From assembly GCF_025717005.1 (NCBI RefSeq), contig NZ_JAOVZU010000007.1, forward strand, positions 124,001 to 188,000: DNA of 64,000 bases. Direction: 5' to 3'. The notes beneath the pieces are model-generated. The model made no database searches, was not told the DNA's origin, and saw nothing but the letters and a program-made list of their open reading frames with translations. This document shows positions 1 through 8,202 of the stretch, piece by piece. Position 1 is the first letter of the stretch; the number at the start of each line of letters is the position of its first letter. This DNA is from Actinotalea endophytica. Its GTDB lineage: Bacteria > Actinomycetota > Actinomycetes > Actinomycetales > Cellulomonadaceae. The position numbers and the translations under genes are program-made.

Positions 1-216
1 ACCGTCGAAGACGCCCTCCGCGATAAGTGCCTTGTCGCGCGCGAGCTGACTCCGGGCCTGGGCACCGCGTCCCATCTTCGCCTCGAGCAGAATCCGTGCG
101 CCGTCTCGGATGTACTCGCCGTCGGGGAATCGCCGGAACGCCCCGATCGAGTCCGTCCCCGAGAACCAGACGCTGCCAGGCACGACGTCGGGGTCGATGC
201 CGCGGAACTCGCGCAT
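1..216 (-). CDS. Partial gene for a PD-(D/E)xK-like nuclease or toxin domain (C-terminus outside window)
   Basis: Seventy-two codons are visible from an ATG at 216, and the frame stays open to the window edge. The protein contains SVWFSGTDSIGAFRRF, then GEYIRDGARILLEAKMGRG. An acidic residue followed by an E-x-K triad resembles PD-(D/E)xK nucleases, including C-terminal toxin domains of polymorphic toxins; this is a motif-level guess. An in-frame stop lies about 70 bases upstream of the ATG with no other start between, and no good ribosome-binding site precedes it. It may therefore be the stranded tail of a longer toxin gene rather than an intact gene. Confidence 0.4.
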   Translation of the reverse strand, partial: MREFRGIDPDVVPGSVWFSGTDSIGAFRRFPDGEYIRDGARILLEAKMGRGAQARSQLARDKALIAEGVFDG

Positions 217-281
217 GTACCGCCGGCGAGGACGGGTCGTGTTCGGCCGGCCCGACGGCGAACAGTCGGCAGCTACGGTCG

Positions 282-539
282 ATCAACGCCACGGTCGAAC
301 GGACTCCCCTGACGATCGACGTCGACCAGCTCCGGCAGCGCGTCGACGCCCTCCTGGTGCGGGCCAGGCTCGTGCCTCTGCCCGCCGCAGGGGCGCTCGC
401 GACGCCCCCGCTCTTCAGCGCGTCGTACTCGGCCAAGGGTTGGCTCGGGTTCATCGGCGGCGCCGTTGGCGCTGCGTTAGTGGCCTGGCTCACCGCACCT
501 TGGTGCGTGGAACCGATCAAGGTCGAGCGCCGGCGGTGA
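282..539 (+). pseudogene. Possible remnant of a small membrane protein
   Basis: The frame ending in TGA at 537-539 encodes a coherent C-terminus: a polar stretch (VDQLRQRVDALL), then a glycine/alanine-rich hydrophobic segment (GFIGGAVGAALVAWL) and a basic tail. No ATG with a ribosome-binding site opens it. The nearest candidate is a GTG at 357, and the frame is open upstream across the opposite-strand gene. Length, composition and missing start fit a decayed fragment, possibly from the same disrupted locus as the nuclease-like gene at 1-216. A genuine 60-residue membrane protein from GTG 357 cannot be excluded. Confidence 0.2.
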
Positions 540-581
540 TTGCGCTCGCCCCGTCCGCCGCGGCGGGGAGACACTCCTTCG

Positions 582-1145
582 ATGACACCCCAGACCCCTG
601 AGCGCTGGACCCGAGCGCAGCAGTACCCGGACACGTGGGTCGACCCGGCCGAGGACCCGCGGGAGAGCCAGCGCCCGCTGGTCACCGAGCGGGACGTCCT
701 CGTGGAGTACCTGCGGCGGTACCGGCTGACGCTGGAGCTGAAGTGCGCGGACCTGAGCGCCGAGGACCTCGCCCGACGCTCGGTACCGCCGTCCACGCTC
801 TCGCTGCTCGGCCTGGTCAGGCACCTGTCGGAGGTCGAGCGCGGCTGGTTCAGGCGCACGATGGCGGGCCTGGACGCGCCGCCGCACTTCTACTCGAAGG
901 ACGACCCTGACGGCGACTTCGACAACGCGAAGCCCGATCCGGCCCTCGTGGACCAGGCGTGGCAGGCGTGGCGCGAGGAGGTCGCTTTCGCCGAGGGTTT
1001 CGTCGCGGACCACGACCTTGACCACGAGGGCGTGACCGGGGTGCGGCTGCGCGAGGTCGTCGTGCACCTCATCGAGGAGTACGCCCGCCACGCCGGGCAC
1101 GCGGACCTGCTGCGGGAGCGGATCGACGGGCGCGTCGGGCAGTAG
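582..1145 (+). CDS. DinB family protein (DUF664)
   Basis: The 187-residue protein has the DUF664/DinB four-helix signature: RDVLVEYLRRYR near the start, LLGLVRHLSEVERGWFRR in the middle and VVVHLIEEYARHAGHADLLRE near the end. The conserved histidines of the last two segments are the usual metal ligands of the family. DinB-like proteins are predicted metal-dependent enzymes, some of them thiol S-transferases; the substrate here is unknown. I chose the ATG at 582 because GGGGAG lies 11 bases upstream. A TTG at 540 would add 14 basic, low-complexity residues. It is a single gene, convergent with the next. Confidence 0.85.
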   Translation: MTPQTPERWTRAQQYPDTWVDPAEDPRESQRPLVTERDVLVEYLRRYRLTLELKCADLSAEDLARRSVPPSTLSLLGLVRHLSEVERGWFRRTMAGLDAPPHFYSKDDPDGDFDNAKPDPALVDQAWQAWREEVAFAEGFVADHDLDHEGVTGVRLREVVVHLIEEYARHAGHADLLRERIDGRVGQ

Positions 1146-1180
1146 CCCACCTGCGCGAGGCCCGCTTCGCGCTGCTCCGA

Positions 1181-1474
1181 TCAATCCGCCGTCGCGTGAT
1201 CGCGGACCACGGCACCCGCGCGCCGATGCCGGAGGGTGCGCCAGGAGTCGATCAGGGCCTGGAAGAAGGACCCGATCGCGAACGCCTGCACCGCCTGCGG
1301 GAGGAGGTCCGTCATGTTCACGGCGTGCAGCGCCACGGCGATGCCGATGGCCAGCACCCAGACGGGCATGAGCGCCGCCCACCGGCGCCAGTCCTGCGGA
1401 CCGAAACGGCCACCGATGAACCCGGCGTAGGCGACGCCGAGCGCGACGCCACCGACGGTCACGAGCAGGAACAT
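1181..1474 (-). CDS. Small membrane protein, unknown function
   Basis: This 97-residue protein starts with ATG at 1474. Residues 1-20 and 33-52 are hydrophobic (LLVTVGGVALGVAYAGFIGG and LMPVWVLAIGIAVALHAV), giving two predicted membrane helices. An amphipathic segment and a basic, histidine-containing tail follow (SWRTLRHRRAGAVVRDH). I recognise no domain. Its 5' end faces the start of the methyltransferase gene at 1593 across 118 bases, so the two are divergent. Codon usage matches the neighbours, which supports a real gene. Confidence 0.6.
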   Translation of the reverse strand: MFLLVTVGGVALGVAYAGFIGGRFGPQDWRRWAALMPVWVLAIGIAVALHAVNMTDLLPQAVQAFAIGSFFQALIDSWRTLRHRRAGAVVRDHATAD

Positions 1475-1592
1475 CTCAGCCCTTCGACGCGGAGAGATCA
1501 GCACCGGCCAGGCTAGCGCCGCCGCCTGGTCTGGCGCCGCGGAGCGAAGCCCCTCGAGTTGCCGAACCGGCGTGCGCGTCCACCCTGGTGGT

Positions 1593-2396
1593 GTGACCGA
1601 GCGCCCGGTGACCGACAGGTGGGAGCGCGGCGACCCGTACGAGCGGTACATCGGGCGCTGGAGCCGTCGCGTCGCGCCGCTGTTCCTCGACTGGCTCGAC
1701 ATCCCGCCAGGGCGACGCTGGCTCGACGTCGGCTGCGGCACCGGCGCGCTGAGCGCGGCGGTCGTGGACCGCTCCGCGCCGTCCGCCGTGACCGCCGTCG
1801 ATCCGTCCGAGGGCTTCCTCGCGACCGTCTCCGAGCACCTCGGCCCCCGGGTCGCCGCTCGGCGCGGCACGGCCGACGACCTCCCGCTCGACACCGCGTC
1901 GGTCGACGCCGCGGTGTCCGGCCTGGTCCTGAACTTCGTGCCCGATCCGCGGGCCGCGCTCGCCGAGCTGTCGCGGGTCACTGCTCCAGGCGGCACGGTC
2001 GCGGCCTACGTCTGGGACTACGCGGACGGCATGCAGCTGCTGCGGCTGTTCTGGGACGCGGCCGTCGGGCTCGACCCCGCCGCGGCGCCGCTCGACGAGG
2101 GCACCCGCTTCCCGCTGTGCCGGCCCGAGCCACTCGGCGCGGCCTTCCGGGACACCGGGCTCGAGTCCGTCGAAGTCGTCCCGATCGAGGTCGACACCGT
2201 GTTCGCCGACGTCGACGACCTCTGGGCCCCGTTCCTCGGCGGACAGGGCCCGGCGCCCTCCTACGTGGCGTCGCTCGACGACTCCGCCCGCACCGCACTC
2301 CGCGACCGGCTGCGCCACCGGCTCCCGACCAGCTCGGACGGGTCCGTCCCGCTACGCGCGCGAGCCTGGGCGGTGCGCGGCTTCCGCGGCGACTGA
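1593..2396 (+). CDS. Class I SAM-dependent methyltransferase
   Basis: The Rossmann methyltransferase core is clear: motif I WLDVGCGTGALS near residue 40, an acidic motif II (VTAVDPSEGF), DLPLDTASVDAAVS for the catalytic strand, and a LSRVTAPGGTVAAYVWD segment typical of the UbiE/Methyltransf_11 group. The C-terminal third probably forms a substrate lid. The acceptor is unknown. I prefer the GTG at 1593 (267 residues), preceded by GGTGGT, over the GTG at 1572. The last 45 bases of the gene overlap the opposite-strand gene 2352-2780, tail to tail. Confidence 0.85.
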   Translation: MTERPVTDRWERGDPYERYIGRWSRRVAPLFLDWLDIPPGRRWLDVGCGTGALSAAVVDRSAPSAVTAVDPSEGFLATVSEHLGPRVAARRGTADDLPLDTASVDAAVSGLVLNFVPDPRAALAELSRVTAPGGTVAAYVWDYADGMQLLRLFWDAAVGLDPAAAPLDEGTRFPLCRPEPLGAAFRDTGLESVEVVPIEVDTVFADVDDLWAPFLGGQGPAPSYVASLDDSARTALRDRLRHRLPTSSDGSVPLRARAWAVRGFRGD

Positions 2397-2780
2397 GCCG
2401 CCGGCCGCACCACGACCCTCGAGCCGCACCCGCCACGCCCCGACCGCACCGAGCGCGATCGCCAGCGCCTCGGACACGGCCGCGAGCCATACCGCGGGTC
2501 CACGCCACTGCTCGTGCACCCCGAAGAACCCCACCGTTGTGGACAGCACGAACGCCCCGAGCGTCGCGGCGCCGAACCCCGCCGACGCGAGCAGCGGGAG
2601 CCAGTGGTCCCACAGCTGGACCAGGACGCCGAGCGCCAGACCCGCGACCGCGTTCACCAGGAACGCCGGCCCGACGACGGACAGCCCGGACATGCCCTGT
2701 GCCCAGAGCACGAGGTGGACCACCCCGGAGAGCATCACCGAGGCCGACGTGAGGGACCGGATCACGGTGATCGATGACAT
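2352..2780 (-). CDS. Four-helix membrane protein, unknown function
   Basis: The 142-residue protein has four hydrophobic segments (about residues 10-30, 35-57, 60-82 and 97-115) and a short alanine/glycine-rich tail. This layout resembles small DoxX-like or other integral membrane proteins, but no diagnostic motif is visible. The ATG at 2780 is the first residue of MSSITVIRSLTSASVML, with GGGAGG just upstream on this strand. Its 3' end runs 45 bases into the methyltransferase gene on the other strand, in a different frame. Confidence 0.65.
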   Translation of the reverse strand: MSSITVIRSLTSASVMLSGVVHLVLWAQGMSGLSVVGPAFLVNAVAGLALGVLVQLWDHWLPLLASAGFGAATLGAFVLSTTVGFFGVHEQWRGPAVWLAAVSEALAIALGAVGAWRVRLEGRGAAGGSVAAEAAHRPGSRA

Positions 2781-2933
2781 CCCGACCTCCCTGGCGGGCT
2801 CCGACGACCCTCGTCGGCCCCACCCAGGACTACGGCGGAGGGCGATCCGCGGTTCATCCACCGTGTCGACCGGGAGTGAACCGATCGGACCTCCGGCCCG
2901 TATCAACCGGTGAGGACGGACCAGGGAGGCATC

Positions 2934-3479
2934 ATGGCGGTGACTGACGGAACGAGATCGTGGCGGACGGCCCGGCGGTGGGCGGTCCCCGTCGCGGCGC
3001 TGCTCGCCCTGAGCGCCTGCACGGCCCAGACCGGCTCGACCGGTGGGAGCTCGACTGGCGAGAGCTCGTCGGCCGCGGCGTCCACATCGTCCGGGGAGTC
3101 GACCGGCGCGACCTCGGCTGCGGCCGGCACGGCCGTCGACCTGGGATCGACCTCGCTCGGCACGGTGCTGGTCGACCAGAGCGGGCTGACCCTGTACACG
3201 TTCGACAGCGACACCCAAGGCAGCCCGAGCACGTGCTACGACGGGTGCGCCTCCGCCTGGCCACCGCTGCTCACGGACGGCACGCCCACCGCGGGCGACG
3301 GCGTCGACGCCGCCAAGCTCGGCACCGCCGACCGCACCGACGGCACCGTGCAGGTGACGTACGACGGCTGGCCGCTGTACTACTGGGCACAGGACTCGCA
3401 GCCCGGCGACGTGAACGGCGAGGGCGTCAACGACGTCTGGTGGGTGCTCGGGGCCGACGGCACGCCGATCCACGGGTGA
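2934..3479 (+). CDS. Lipoprotein with COG4315-type secreted repeats
   Basis: The 181-residue precursor has a basic N-terminus, a hydrophobic core and a lipobox-like LSAC, so it should be lipid-anchored outside the membrane. A Ser/Thr/Gly linker follows. The C-terminal half holds two copies of the 'secreted repeat of unknown function': GLTLYTFDSD...CYDGCASAWPPL and GWPLYYWAQDSQPGDVNGEG, ending WWVLGADGTPI. Family members occur beside ECF sigma factors, and here the sigma gene starts 23 bases after the stop, so the three genes probably form one operon. The ATG at 2934 has GGGAGG five bases upstream. Confidence 0.9.
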   Translation: MAVTDGTRSWRTARRWAVPVAALLALSACTAQTGSTGGSSTGESSSAAASTSSGESTGATSAAAGTAVDLGSTSLGTVLVDQSGLTLYTFDSDTQGSPSTCYDGCASAWPPLLTDGTPTAGDGVDAAKLGTADRTDGTVQVTYDGWPLYYWAQDSQPGDVNGEGVNDVWWVLGADGTPIHG

Positions 3480-3502
3480 GGACCGTGCGCGGAGGTGGTG
3501 GC

Positions 3503-4009
3503 ATGGCGACGAGCGCCGAGGACGTGCTCGTCGCCCTGCACGCCGAGCACGGGAGGGGTCTGTGGGGGTACGTCCTGCGGCTCACCGGCGGAGACCGGGC
3601 GCGCGCCGAGGACGTCGTCCAGGAGACGCTGATCCGCGCCTGGCGCCACCCCGAGGTGCTCTCGCGTCCGCCCGGCGCGGTGCGGTCGTGGCTCTTCACG
3701 GTCTCGCGTCACCTCGTGATCGACCAGTGGCGGGCGGGCCACGAGGTCGCCGTGGAGGACCCACCCGAGCCGACCGGCGTCGCCGACACCTGGACCGACG
3801 AGGTCCTGAACGGCTGGATCGTCGCCGACGCGCTCACCCGGCTCACCCCCGAGCACCGGCAGGTCGTCGTGCTCTGCTACTTCCGCGGGCTGTCGGTCGC
3901 GGAAGTAGCGCGCCTGCTCGGCGTGCCCGACGGGACGGTGAAGTCGCGCACCCACTACGCGCTGCGGGCCCTGCGCCTGGCGCTCGAGGAGAAGGGAGTG
4001 ACCCGGTGA
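3503..4009 (+). CDS. ECF RNA polymerase sigma factor (SigL/SigK-like)
   Basis: This 168-residue protein has only sigma regions 2 and 4, the extracytoplasmic-function architecture. Region 2 reads ARAEDVVQETLIRAWRH with RSWLFTVSRHLVIDQWR. Region 4 reads LTPEHRQVVVLCYFRGLSVAEVARLLGVP followed by GTVKSRTHYALRALR, the helix-turn-helix that reads the -35 element. The start ATG has GGAGGTGG six to ten bases upstream. The gene lies between a COG4315 lipoprotein and a zinc-finger anti-sigma factor whose GTG start overlaps this stop. It is probably held inactive by that protein and released by a membrane or redox signal. Confidence 0.92.
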   Translation: MATSAEDVLVALHAEHGRGLWGYVLRLTGGDRARAEDVVQETLIRAWRHPEVLSRPPGAVRSWLFTVSRHLVIDQWRAGHEVAVEDPPEPTGVADTWTDEVLNGWIVADALTRLTPEHRQVVVLCYFRGLSVAEVARLLGVPDGTVKSRTHYALRALRLALEEKGVTR

Positions 4010-4746
4010 ACGACCCATGGCGGCCCGATGCCGAGGCCTACGTGCTGGGCGCGGTCGACGAGCCCGAGCGCGCCGCCTTCGAGGCCCATCTGCGCGGTTG
4101 TGCGGGGTGCCGGGCCGCGGTCGAGGAGGTCGGTGCCCTGCCTGCGCTGCTCGACCTGGTCCCGCCGGGGCTGGTCGATCGGCTGGCGGCGTCCGATCCG
4201 GTGACCGCTTCGGTCCCCGAGTCGGTCGTTACGCCGGTGCCCGAGTCCGTACTGGCCGGGCTGCTGGGCTCGGCCCGCCGCCGAGCGGTCATCCGTCGGC
4301 GCCGGTTCGTCCTGGGTGGCCTGGTCGCCGCCGCGGCCGCGGTCGTGCTCGCGCTGGTGCTGCCGGCCTCACCGGTCTCCCTGATCGGGTCCCGGCCTCC
4401 GAACGTCCAGGTCGTGGCGATGCAGCCCGAGGCGCCGTCCGCCATCACCGCGTCGGTCAGCCTGGAACAGGTCGCCTGGGGTACGAGGATCGAGCTGACC
4501 TGCACCTATGCCGACGACGGATCGCCGAGCGCCGGGAGCGCCGGCCCGGCGAGCGGCTACGGTCCGACGACGTACGCGCTCGTCGTCGTCGGCGAGGACA
4601 GCTCGACCGAGCAGGTCGCCACCTGGACGGCCGTACCGGGGCGCACCATCACGGTGCCCGCCGCCAGCAGCCTGCCGGCGTCCCAGATCGACGCCATCGA
4701 GCTCGTGGCCGACGACGGCACGGCACTCCTGACCGCGCAGCCGTGA
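4006..4746 (+). CDS. Transmembrane zinc-finger anti-sigma factor
   Basis: The 246-residue protein begins with an anti-sigma domain carrying the zinc motif H-x3-C-x2-C (AHLRGCAGC, about residues 28-36). A cytoplasmic linker and one membrane helix (LGGLVAAAAAVVLALVLPAS, about residues 103-122) follow. The extracellular domain resembles the RskA C-terminal domain (QVAWGTRIELTCTY, TYALVVVGEDSS). It should bind the upstream ECF sigma factor at the membrane. The GTG start shares four bases with the sigma stop, so translation is coupled and the two proteins are made in step. Confidence 0.9.
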   Translation: MNDPWRPDAEAYVLGAVDEPERAAFEAHLRGCAGCRAAVEEVGALPALLDLVPPGLVDRLAASDPVTASVPESVVTPVPESVLAGLLGSARRRAVIRRRRFVLGGLVAAAAAVVLALVLPASPVSLIGSRPPNVQVVAMQPEAPSAITASVSLEQVAWGTRIELTCTYADDGSPSAGSAGPASGYGPTTYALVVVGEDSSTEQVATWTAVPGRTITVPAASSLPASQIDAIELVADDGTALLTAQP

Positions 4747-4845
4747 CCACGAGCCGGCCCCGGAAGAACGGCCCGGGCTGTCGAGCACGCCGCCGCGACG
4801 ACCGTGCGCTGCTCGCCCGACGACGGCCCTCCCCCGCGGTGCCCG

Positions 4846-5529
4846 TCAGTCGAAGCTGAACGGCGGGTACCGGTCGGTCACCAGCAACGTCGCGTACGCA
4901 GCGACCCGCAGCGACCACCGACCGACGCCGACCACGTAGTCGAACAGTCCGCGCGGGTACCGCCCGGTGAACAGGATCGCGAACCACGCGATGACGATCG
5001 CGAAGAACGACCCGACCCACAGGAACGCGAGCACCACGACGTGCGGCAGCACCAGCAGCCACTTGACCAGGGGCATCAGCGGGTTGAGCCGCTGGGCGTC
5101 CGGGTAGTCCAGCTCGAGGTGCACGGACTGCTCGTCCTCGGTGGACGGGTAGCGGTCGGTGAGCAGCGCGCCGTACGCCGCGACCCGCGCCGAGAAGCGC
5201 TGGAACTGGAGCGCGAAGTCGAACCACCAGCGCGGGTACCGCTGCCGGAACACGATCATGATCAGCGTCGCGAGGAACAGCCCTCCGGCGATCCCGCCAC
5301 CGGTCTGGCTGGTCTGCTTGATCACCTCACCGGTCTCGGTCAGGACGGTGTACGTCGAGGTCGCGGTCGCGGACAGCGCGCTCAGCACGATCGCGATCGG
5401 GATGATCCAGAGGAAGCGGAAGACGCTGGTCACCCGGTCCAGGCGCTCCGGGTAGTCGACCTGTAGACGTGCCGGGTACGGCTCGGGGCCGGGCGGCGGA
5501 GGGACTGGGTAGGGCTGGGGGGTGGCCAC
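4846..5529 (-). CDS. DUF4389 membrane protein
   Basis: The 227-residue protein opens with a proline-rich stretch (PQPYPVPPPPGPEPYPARL) and then has two copies of the DUF4389 pattern: VDYPERLDRVTSVFRFLWIIP and LDYPDAQRLNPLMPLVKWLL. Each is followed by membrane helices and an RYPRWWFDF or RYPRGLFDY block ending in LLTDRYP. Four helices are predicted. The function of this actinobacterial family is unknown. The GTG at 5529 has AGGAGG six bases upstream, which decides against the ATG at 5574. Confidence 0.85.
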   Translation of the reverse strand: MATPQPYPVPPPPGPEPYPARLQVDYPERLDRVTSVFRFLWIIPIAIVLSALSATATSTYTVLTETGEVIKQTSQTGGGIAGGLFLATLIMIVFRQRYPRWWFDFALQFQRFSARVAAYGALLTDRYPSTEDEQSVHLELDYPDAQRLNPLMPLVKWLLVLPHVVVLAFLWVGSFFAIVIAWFAILFTGRYPRGLFDYVVGVGRWSLRVAAYATLLVTDRYPPFSFD

Positions 5530-5643
5530 GGGGCCTCCTAGGTTCGGATGCCGGAGGGCCGACCCGTCGGGCACGGCCCGTGGGTCCCACGCAACGCCAA
5601 CCGCAAGCAGCGCACAAGGGCTGAACGGCTCAGCTCGGCCGCC

Positions 5644-6042
5644 TCACTCGCACGGGTGGTCGAGCTGCTCCCAGTTGTGCGTGAACCAGGCGACCGGCTC
5701 CTTGCCGGCCGGACCGGCCGCGAGGCAGAAGGCGTCGGACGCGGCCGAGACGAGCACCACGTCCACATCGTTCGTCGGCACCCAGCCCGCCTGGATCAGC
5801 GCACCCGGGTCGACGGTGTACCCACCGTGCAGGTCGTGGAACGACTCCTGCGCGGCCGCGGCCTCGGCGAGCGCCTCGCTCACCGACTCCGACGGCGTGG
5901 TCGTGGCGAACGGGGCGTTCCACAGCCACATCGCGGCGGTCACGAGCACGGCGGCGATCGACGCGGCGACGACGGTGGTCACGCGCAGCGCGGTGTGGTG
6001 CGACGCCTCGTGCGCCGGCACCCCCATCGCGACTGTGGCCAC
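5644..6042 (-). CDS. Single-pass membrane protein with an extracellular pilin-like domain, unknown
   Basis: This 132-residue protein has a short cytoplasmic N-terminus, one membrane helix (ALRVTTVVAASIAAVLVTAAMW, about residues 19-40) and an exported domain. The exported part (EALAEAAAAQESFHDLHGGY, VLVSAASDAFCLAA, FTHNWEQLDHPCE) resembles the globular part of type IV pilin-like proteins, with a conserved Tyr-Thr turn and two cysteines; this is a weak resemblance. GAGAGGGAG lies about eight bases before the ATG. A perfect GCCCCG/CGGGGC hairpin sits in the leader at 6075-6090. Confidence 0.6.
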   Translation of the reverse strand: MATVAMGVPAHEASHHTALRVTTVVAASIAAVLVTAAMWLWNAPFATTTPSESVSEALAEAAAAQESFHDLHGGYTVDPGALIQAGWVPTNDVDVVLVSAASDAFCLAAGPAGKEPVAWFTHNWEQLDHPCE

Positions 6043-6222
6043 GGCCGTGCTCCCTCTCGGTGCGAGTCCGCCGGGCCCCGGCTACGGGGCACGACCCTCA
6101 CTCCTAGGGATCGACCACTCGGCCGTCACCTTGAGCGCGAACGGCAAGAGTCGCGCCCGGACTTCACGCGCCGAGGTCGACTCCGCGGGGATCGACGCGG
6201 AGCTCGCTCGAGACCGGTGCTC

Positions 6223-6690
6223 TCAGCCGCGCTCCGCCTGGAACATCCAGCGGTGCTTCTCGAGCTCGGCCGCGATGCCGATGAACAGGTCCTGCGTGAT
6301 CGGGTCGGCCTTCTCGGTCTCCTCGACCTGCTCGCGCACCCGGCCGATCACGGCGCCGAGCTGGTCGACGAACCACGCGACGACGTCGGTGTCCGAGATC
6401 CAGCCCACCGGGTGCTCGGCGATCACGCTGTCGGCCGCCACGGTCGCGGCGCGCCCGTCCGGCGGGACCCCGATCGCCGCGGCCCGCTCGGCCACGGTGT
6501 CGGCGAAGTCGCGTGCTGCGGTCACGACCTCGTCCAGCTGCAGGTGCACGCTGCGGAACCTCGGACCCACCAGGTTCCAGTGCGCCTGCTTCGCGACCAG
6601 GCTCAGGTCCACCAGGTCCACCAGCACGGACTGCAGCGCGCTCCCCGCGATCCGCTGCTCGCCCTCCGCCAGGCTTCCGGTGATCTCCAC
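6223..6690 (-). CDS. dps: Dps family DNA-binding ferritin-like protein
   Basis: The 155-residue protein carries the Dps ferroxidase signature: KQAHWNLVGPRFRSVHLQLDE (His plus the following Asp/Glu) and the downstream GRVREQVEETEKADPITQDLFIGIAAELEKHRWM helices. Dps forms a dodecamer that oxidises and stores iron and can coat DNA under starvation or peroxide stress. The GTG at 6690 has AGGAGG six bases upstream and is a clear start. It is transcribed divergently from the EAL gene across 243 bases that hold no other gene. Confidence 0.93.
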   Translation of the reverse strand: MEITGSLAEGEQRIAGSALQSVLVDLVDLSLVAKQAHWNLVGPRFRSVHLQLDEVVTAARDFADTVAERAAAIGVPPDGRAATVAADSVIAEHPVGWISDTDVVAWFVDQLGAVIGRVREQVEETEKADPITQDLFIGIAAELEKHRWMFQAERG

Positions 6691-6933
6691 GACATCCTCC
6701 TTCGATCCGGGTCTCGGTCTCCTCGACGGTACGCCGAGCCGGCGACATCTTCCCGGGGAACGGGGGCCGAAGACGCTCGAGCGGCGTGGCGTGGCGGTTG
6801 CGCTGGTCAACCCGGTACCGGCACGACATAGTGAGCAGGTGCCGGGGCTGGCCCCGGTCTCAGGGGGCATGCCGGTCACTCCGACAGCCGAGGAGCCCGG
6901 TGCTCGAGGACCGTTCGACCGCCGTGGGGGCAG

Positions 6934-8151
6934 ATGAAGCTCGGCACCTCGTGGCCGCCGTCGTGGGAGCGCCCCACCGGCGTGCGAGAGCGCACCCTGG
7001 CGCGCCTCGTCACCATGCCCCCGATCGCGGCGGCCGTGATGATCGCCGCCGCGCTCGCCGTGTGCTGGGGCCTGGTCTGGGTGACCGGCGGCAGCCAGCG
7101 GGCCTTCAGCCACACCTTCTACGTGCCGATCGTGCTCGCCGCCGTCCGGTTCGGCCTGCGCGGCACCCTGGTCACGTCGGCGGCCGCGGCGACCCTCGCC
7201 GGCCCGCTGATGCCGCTCGACACGACGACCGGTGAGGCGCAGGCGCCCCACGCCTGGATCGTGCGGGCCGTGATGTTCCTGGCCGTCGGGACGCTGGTGA
7301 CGTTCGCCTTCGAGGCCCGGCGACGCGCGGCCGAGCGGCAGCTGGCCCGGGACGTGCGTGAGACGCTCACGCCGTTCGTCGTGCGGCAGGTCGACGCCGC
7401 GCTCGTGCCCCTGGTCGACGGCGTGCTCGCCGACAACACGTTCCACACCGTCTTCCAGCCGATCTACGCACTGCACAGCGGACGGCTGCTCGGCGTCGAG
7501 GCGCTCACCCGGGTCGACGTGGCTCCGTACCGCCCGCCGGACGCCTGGTTCGCCGCCGCCCGCGCGACCGGGCGCGGCACCGAGCTGGAGCTCGCGGTCG
7601 TGGTGCACGCCCTGGGCGAGGCGCAGGCGCTCCCGGACGGCATCGACCTCGCACTGAACGTCTCGCCGACCACCCTGGCCGACCCGCAGCTGGTGGACCT
7701 GCTGCGGGACGCGGGGCGGCCGGTCACGATCGAGATCACCGAGCACGCCGGGGTCGAGGACTACGACCTGCTGTCCCACCGGATCGACGAGCTGCGCGGG
7801 GCGGGCATCCGGATCGCGGTGGACGACGCGGGTGCCGGGATCGCCAGCCTGCAGCACATCGTCCAGCTGGCCCCGCACGTCATCAAGCTCGACATCTCGC
7901 TGACCCAGGGGGTCGCGGCGAGCCCGTTGCGGCGCGCGCTCGCGGGCTCGCTCATCGAGTTCGCGCAGCAGACCGGAGCACAGCTGCTGGTCGAGGGCAT
8001 CGAGGACGACGACGACCTGGAGACCTGGACGGCGCTCGGGGCGCACGCGTGCCAGGGCTTCCTCGTCGGTCGCCCGTCCGGCCTCCCGGTGCCCGCCGTG
8101 TCGCACGCGATCACCCGGCACCGCACGACGCTGGCGCGCCGGCCGGCCTGA
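6934..8151 (+). CDS. Membrane-anchored EAL domain cyclic-di-GMP phosphodiesterase
   Basis: The 405-residue protein has three N-terminal hydrophobic segments (about residues 30-50, 60-90 and 107-126), then a cytoplasmic EAL domain from about residue 165. EAL proteins hydrolyse c-di-GMP to pGpG. The residues needed for catalysis all appear: EAL at 189-191, Asn242 (LNVSP), Glu267/270 (TIEITEH), the Asp pair in DDAGAG (297-298), Lys318 (VIKLD), the later Glu in LLVEGIE and Gln in ACQGF. DDFGTG is altered to DDAGAG but keeps both aspartates. No GGDEF domain is present, so it is predicted to be an active, degradation-only enzyme. Confidence 0.88.
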   Translation: MKLGTSWPPSWERPTGVRERTLARLVTMPPIAAAVMIAAALAVCWGLVWVTGGSQRAFSHTFYVPIVLAAVRFGLRGTLVTSAAAATLAGPLMPLDTTTGEAQAPHAWIVRAVMFLAVGTLVTFAFEARRRAAERQLARDVRETLTPFVVRQVDAALVPLVDGVLADNTFHTVFQPIYALHSGRLLGVEALTRVDVAPYRPPDAWFAAARATGRGTELELAVVVHALGEAQALPDGIDLALNVSPTTLADPQLVDLLRDAGRPVTIEITEHAGVEDYDLLSHRIDELRGAGIRIAVDDAGAGIASLQHIVQLAPHVIKLDISLTQGVAASPLRRALAGSLIEFAQQTGAQLLVEGIEDDDDLETWTALGAHACQGFLVGRPSGLPVPAVSHAITRHRTTLARRPA

Positions 8152-8156
8152 GACGG

Positions 8157-8197
8157 CGCACGACCCGGTGATCGCGGGGCGATCACCGGGCCGTGCG
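8157..8197. terminator. Bidirectional hairpin terminator
   Basis: An 18-base arm at 8157-8174 pairs with 8180-8197 with a single mismatch around a five-base loop. It sits exactly between the convergent EAL gene and the HesB-like gene. There is no T run, as is common for terminators in very G+C-rich actinobacteria. Confidence 0.75.
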
Positions 8198-8202
8198 TGC
8201 GC

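Noticed and set aside
477-1382. Long minus-strand open frame (301 codons) across the DinB gene
   Set aside because: It is an antisense frame rich in Arg/Gly/Ala with no domain pattern. The plus-strand DinB protein accounts for the codon bias here.
6075-6090. GCCCCG-gcta-CGGGGC hairpin in the leader of the 132-residue membrane protein gene
   Set aside because: The hairpin is perfect but short and has no partner structure, T run or conserved context, so no function is claimed.
6842-6857. CCGGGGC/GCCCCGG hairpin between dps and the EAL gene
   Set aside because: Seven-base G+C stems are frequent by chance in this DNA, and no known c-di-GMP riboswitch core surrounds it.
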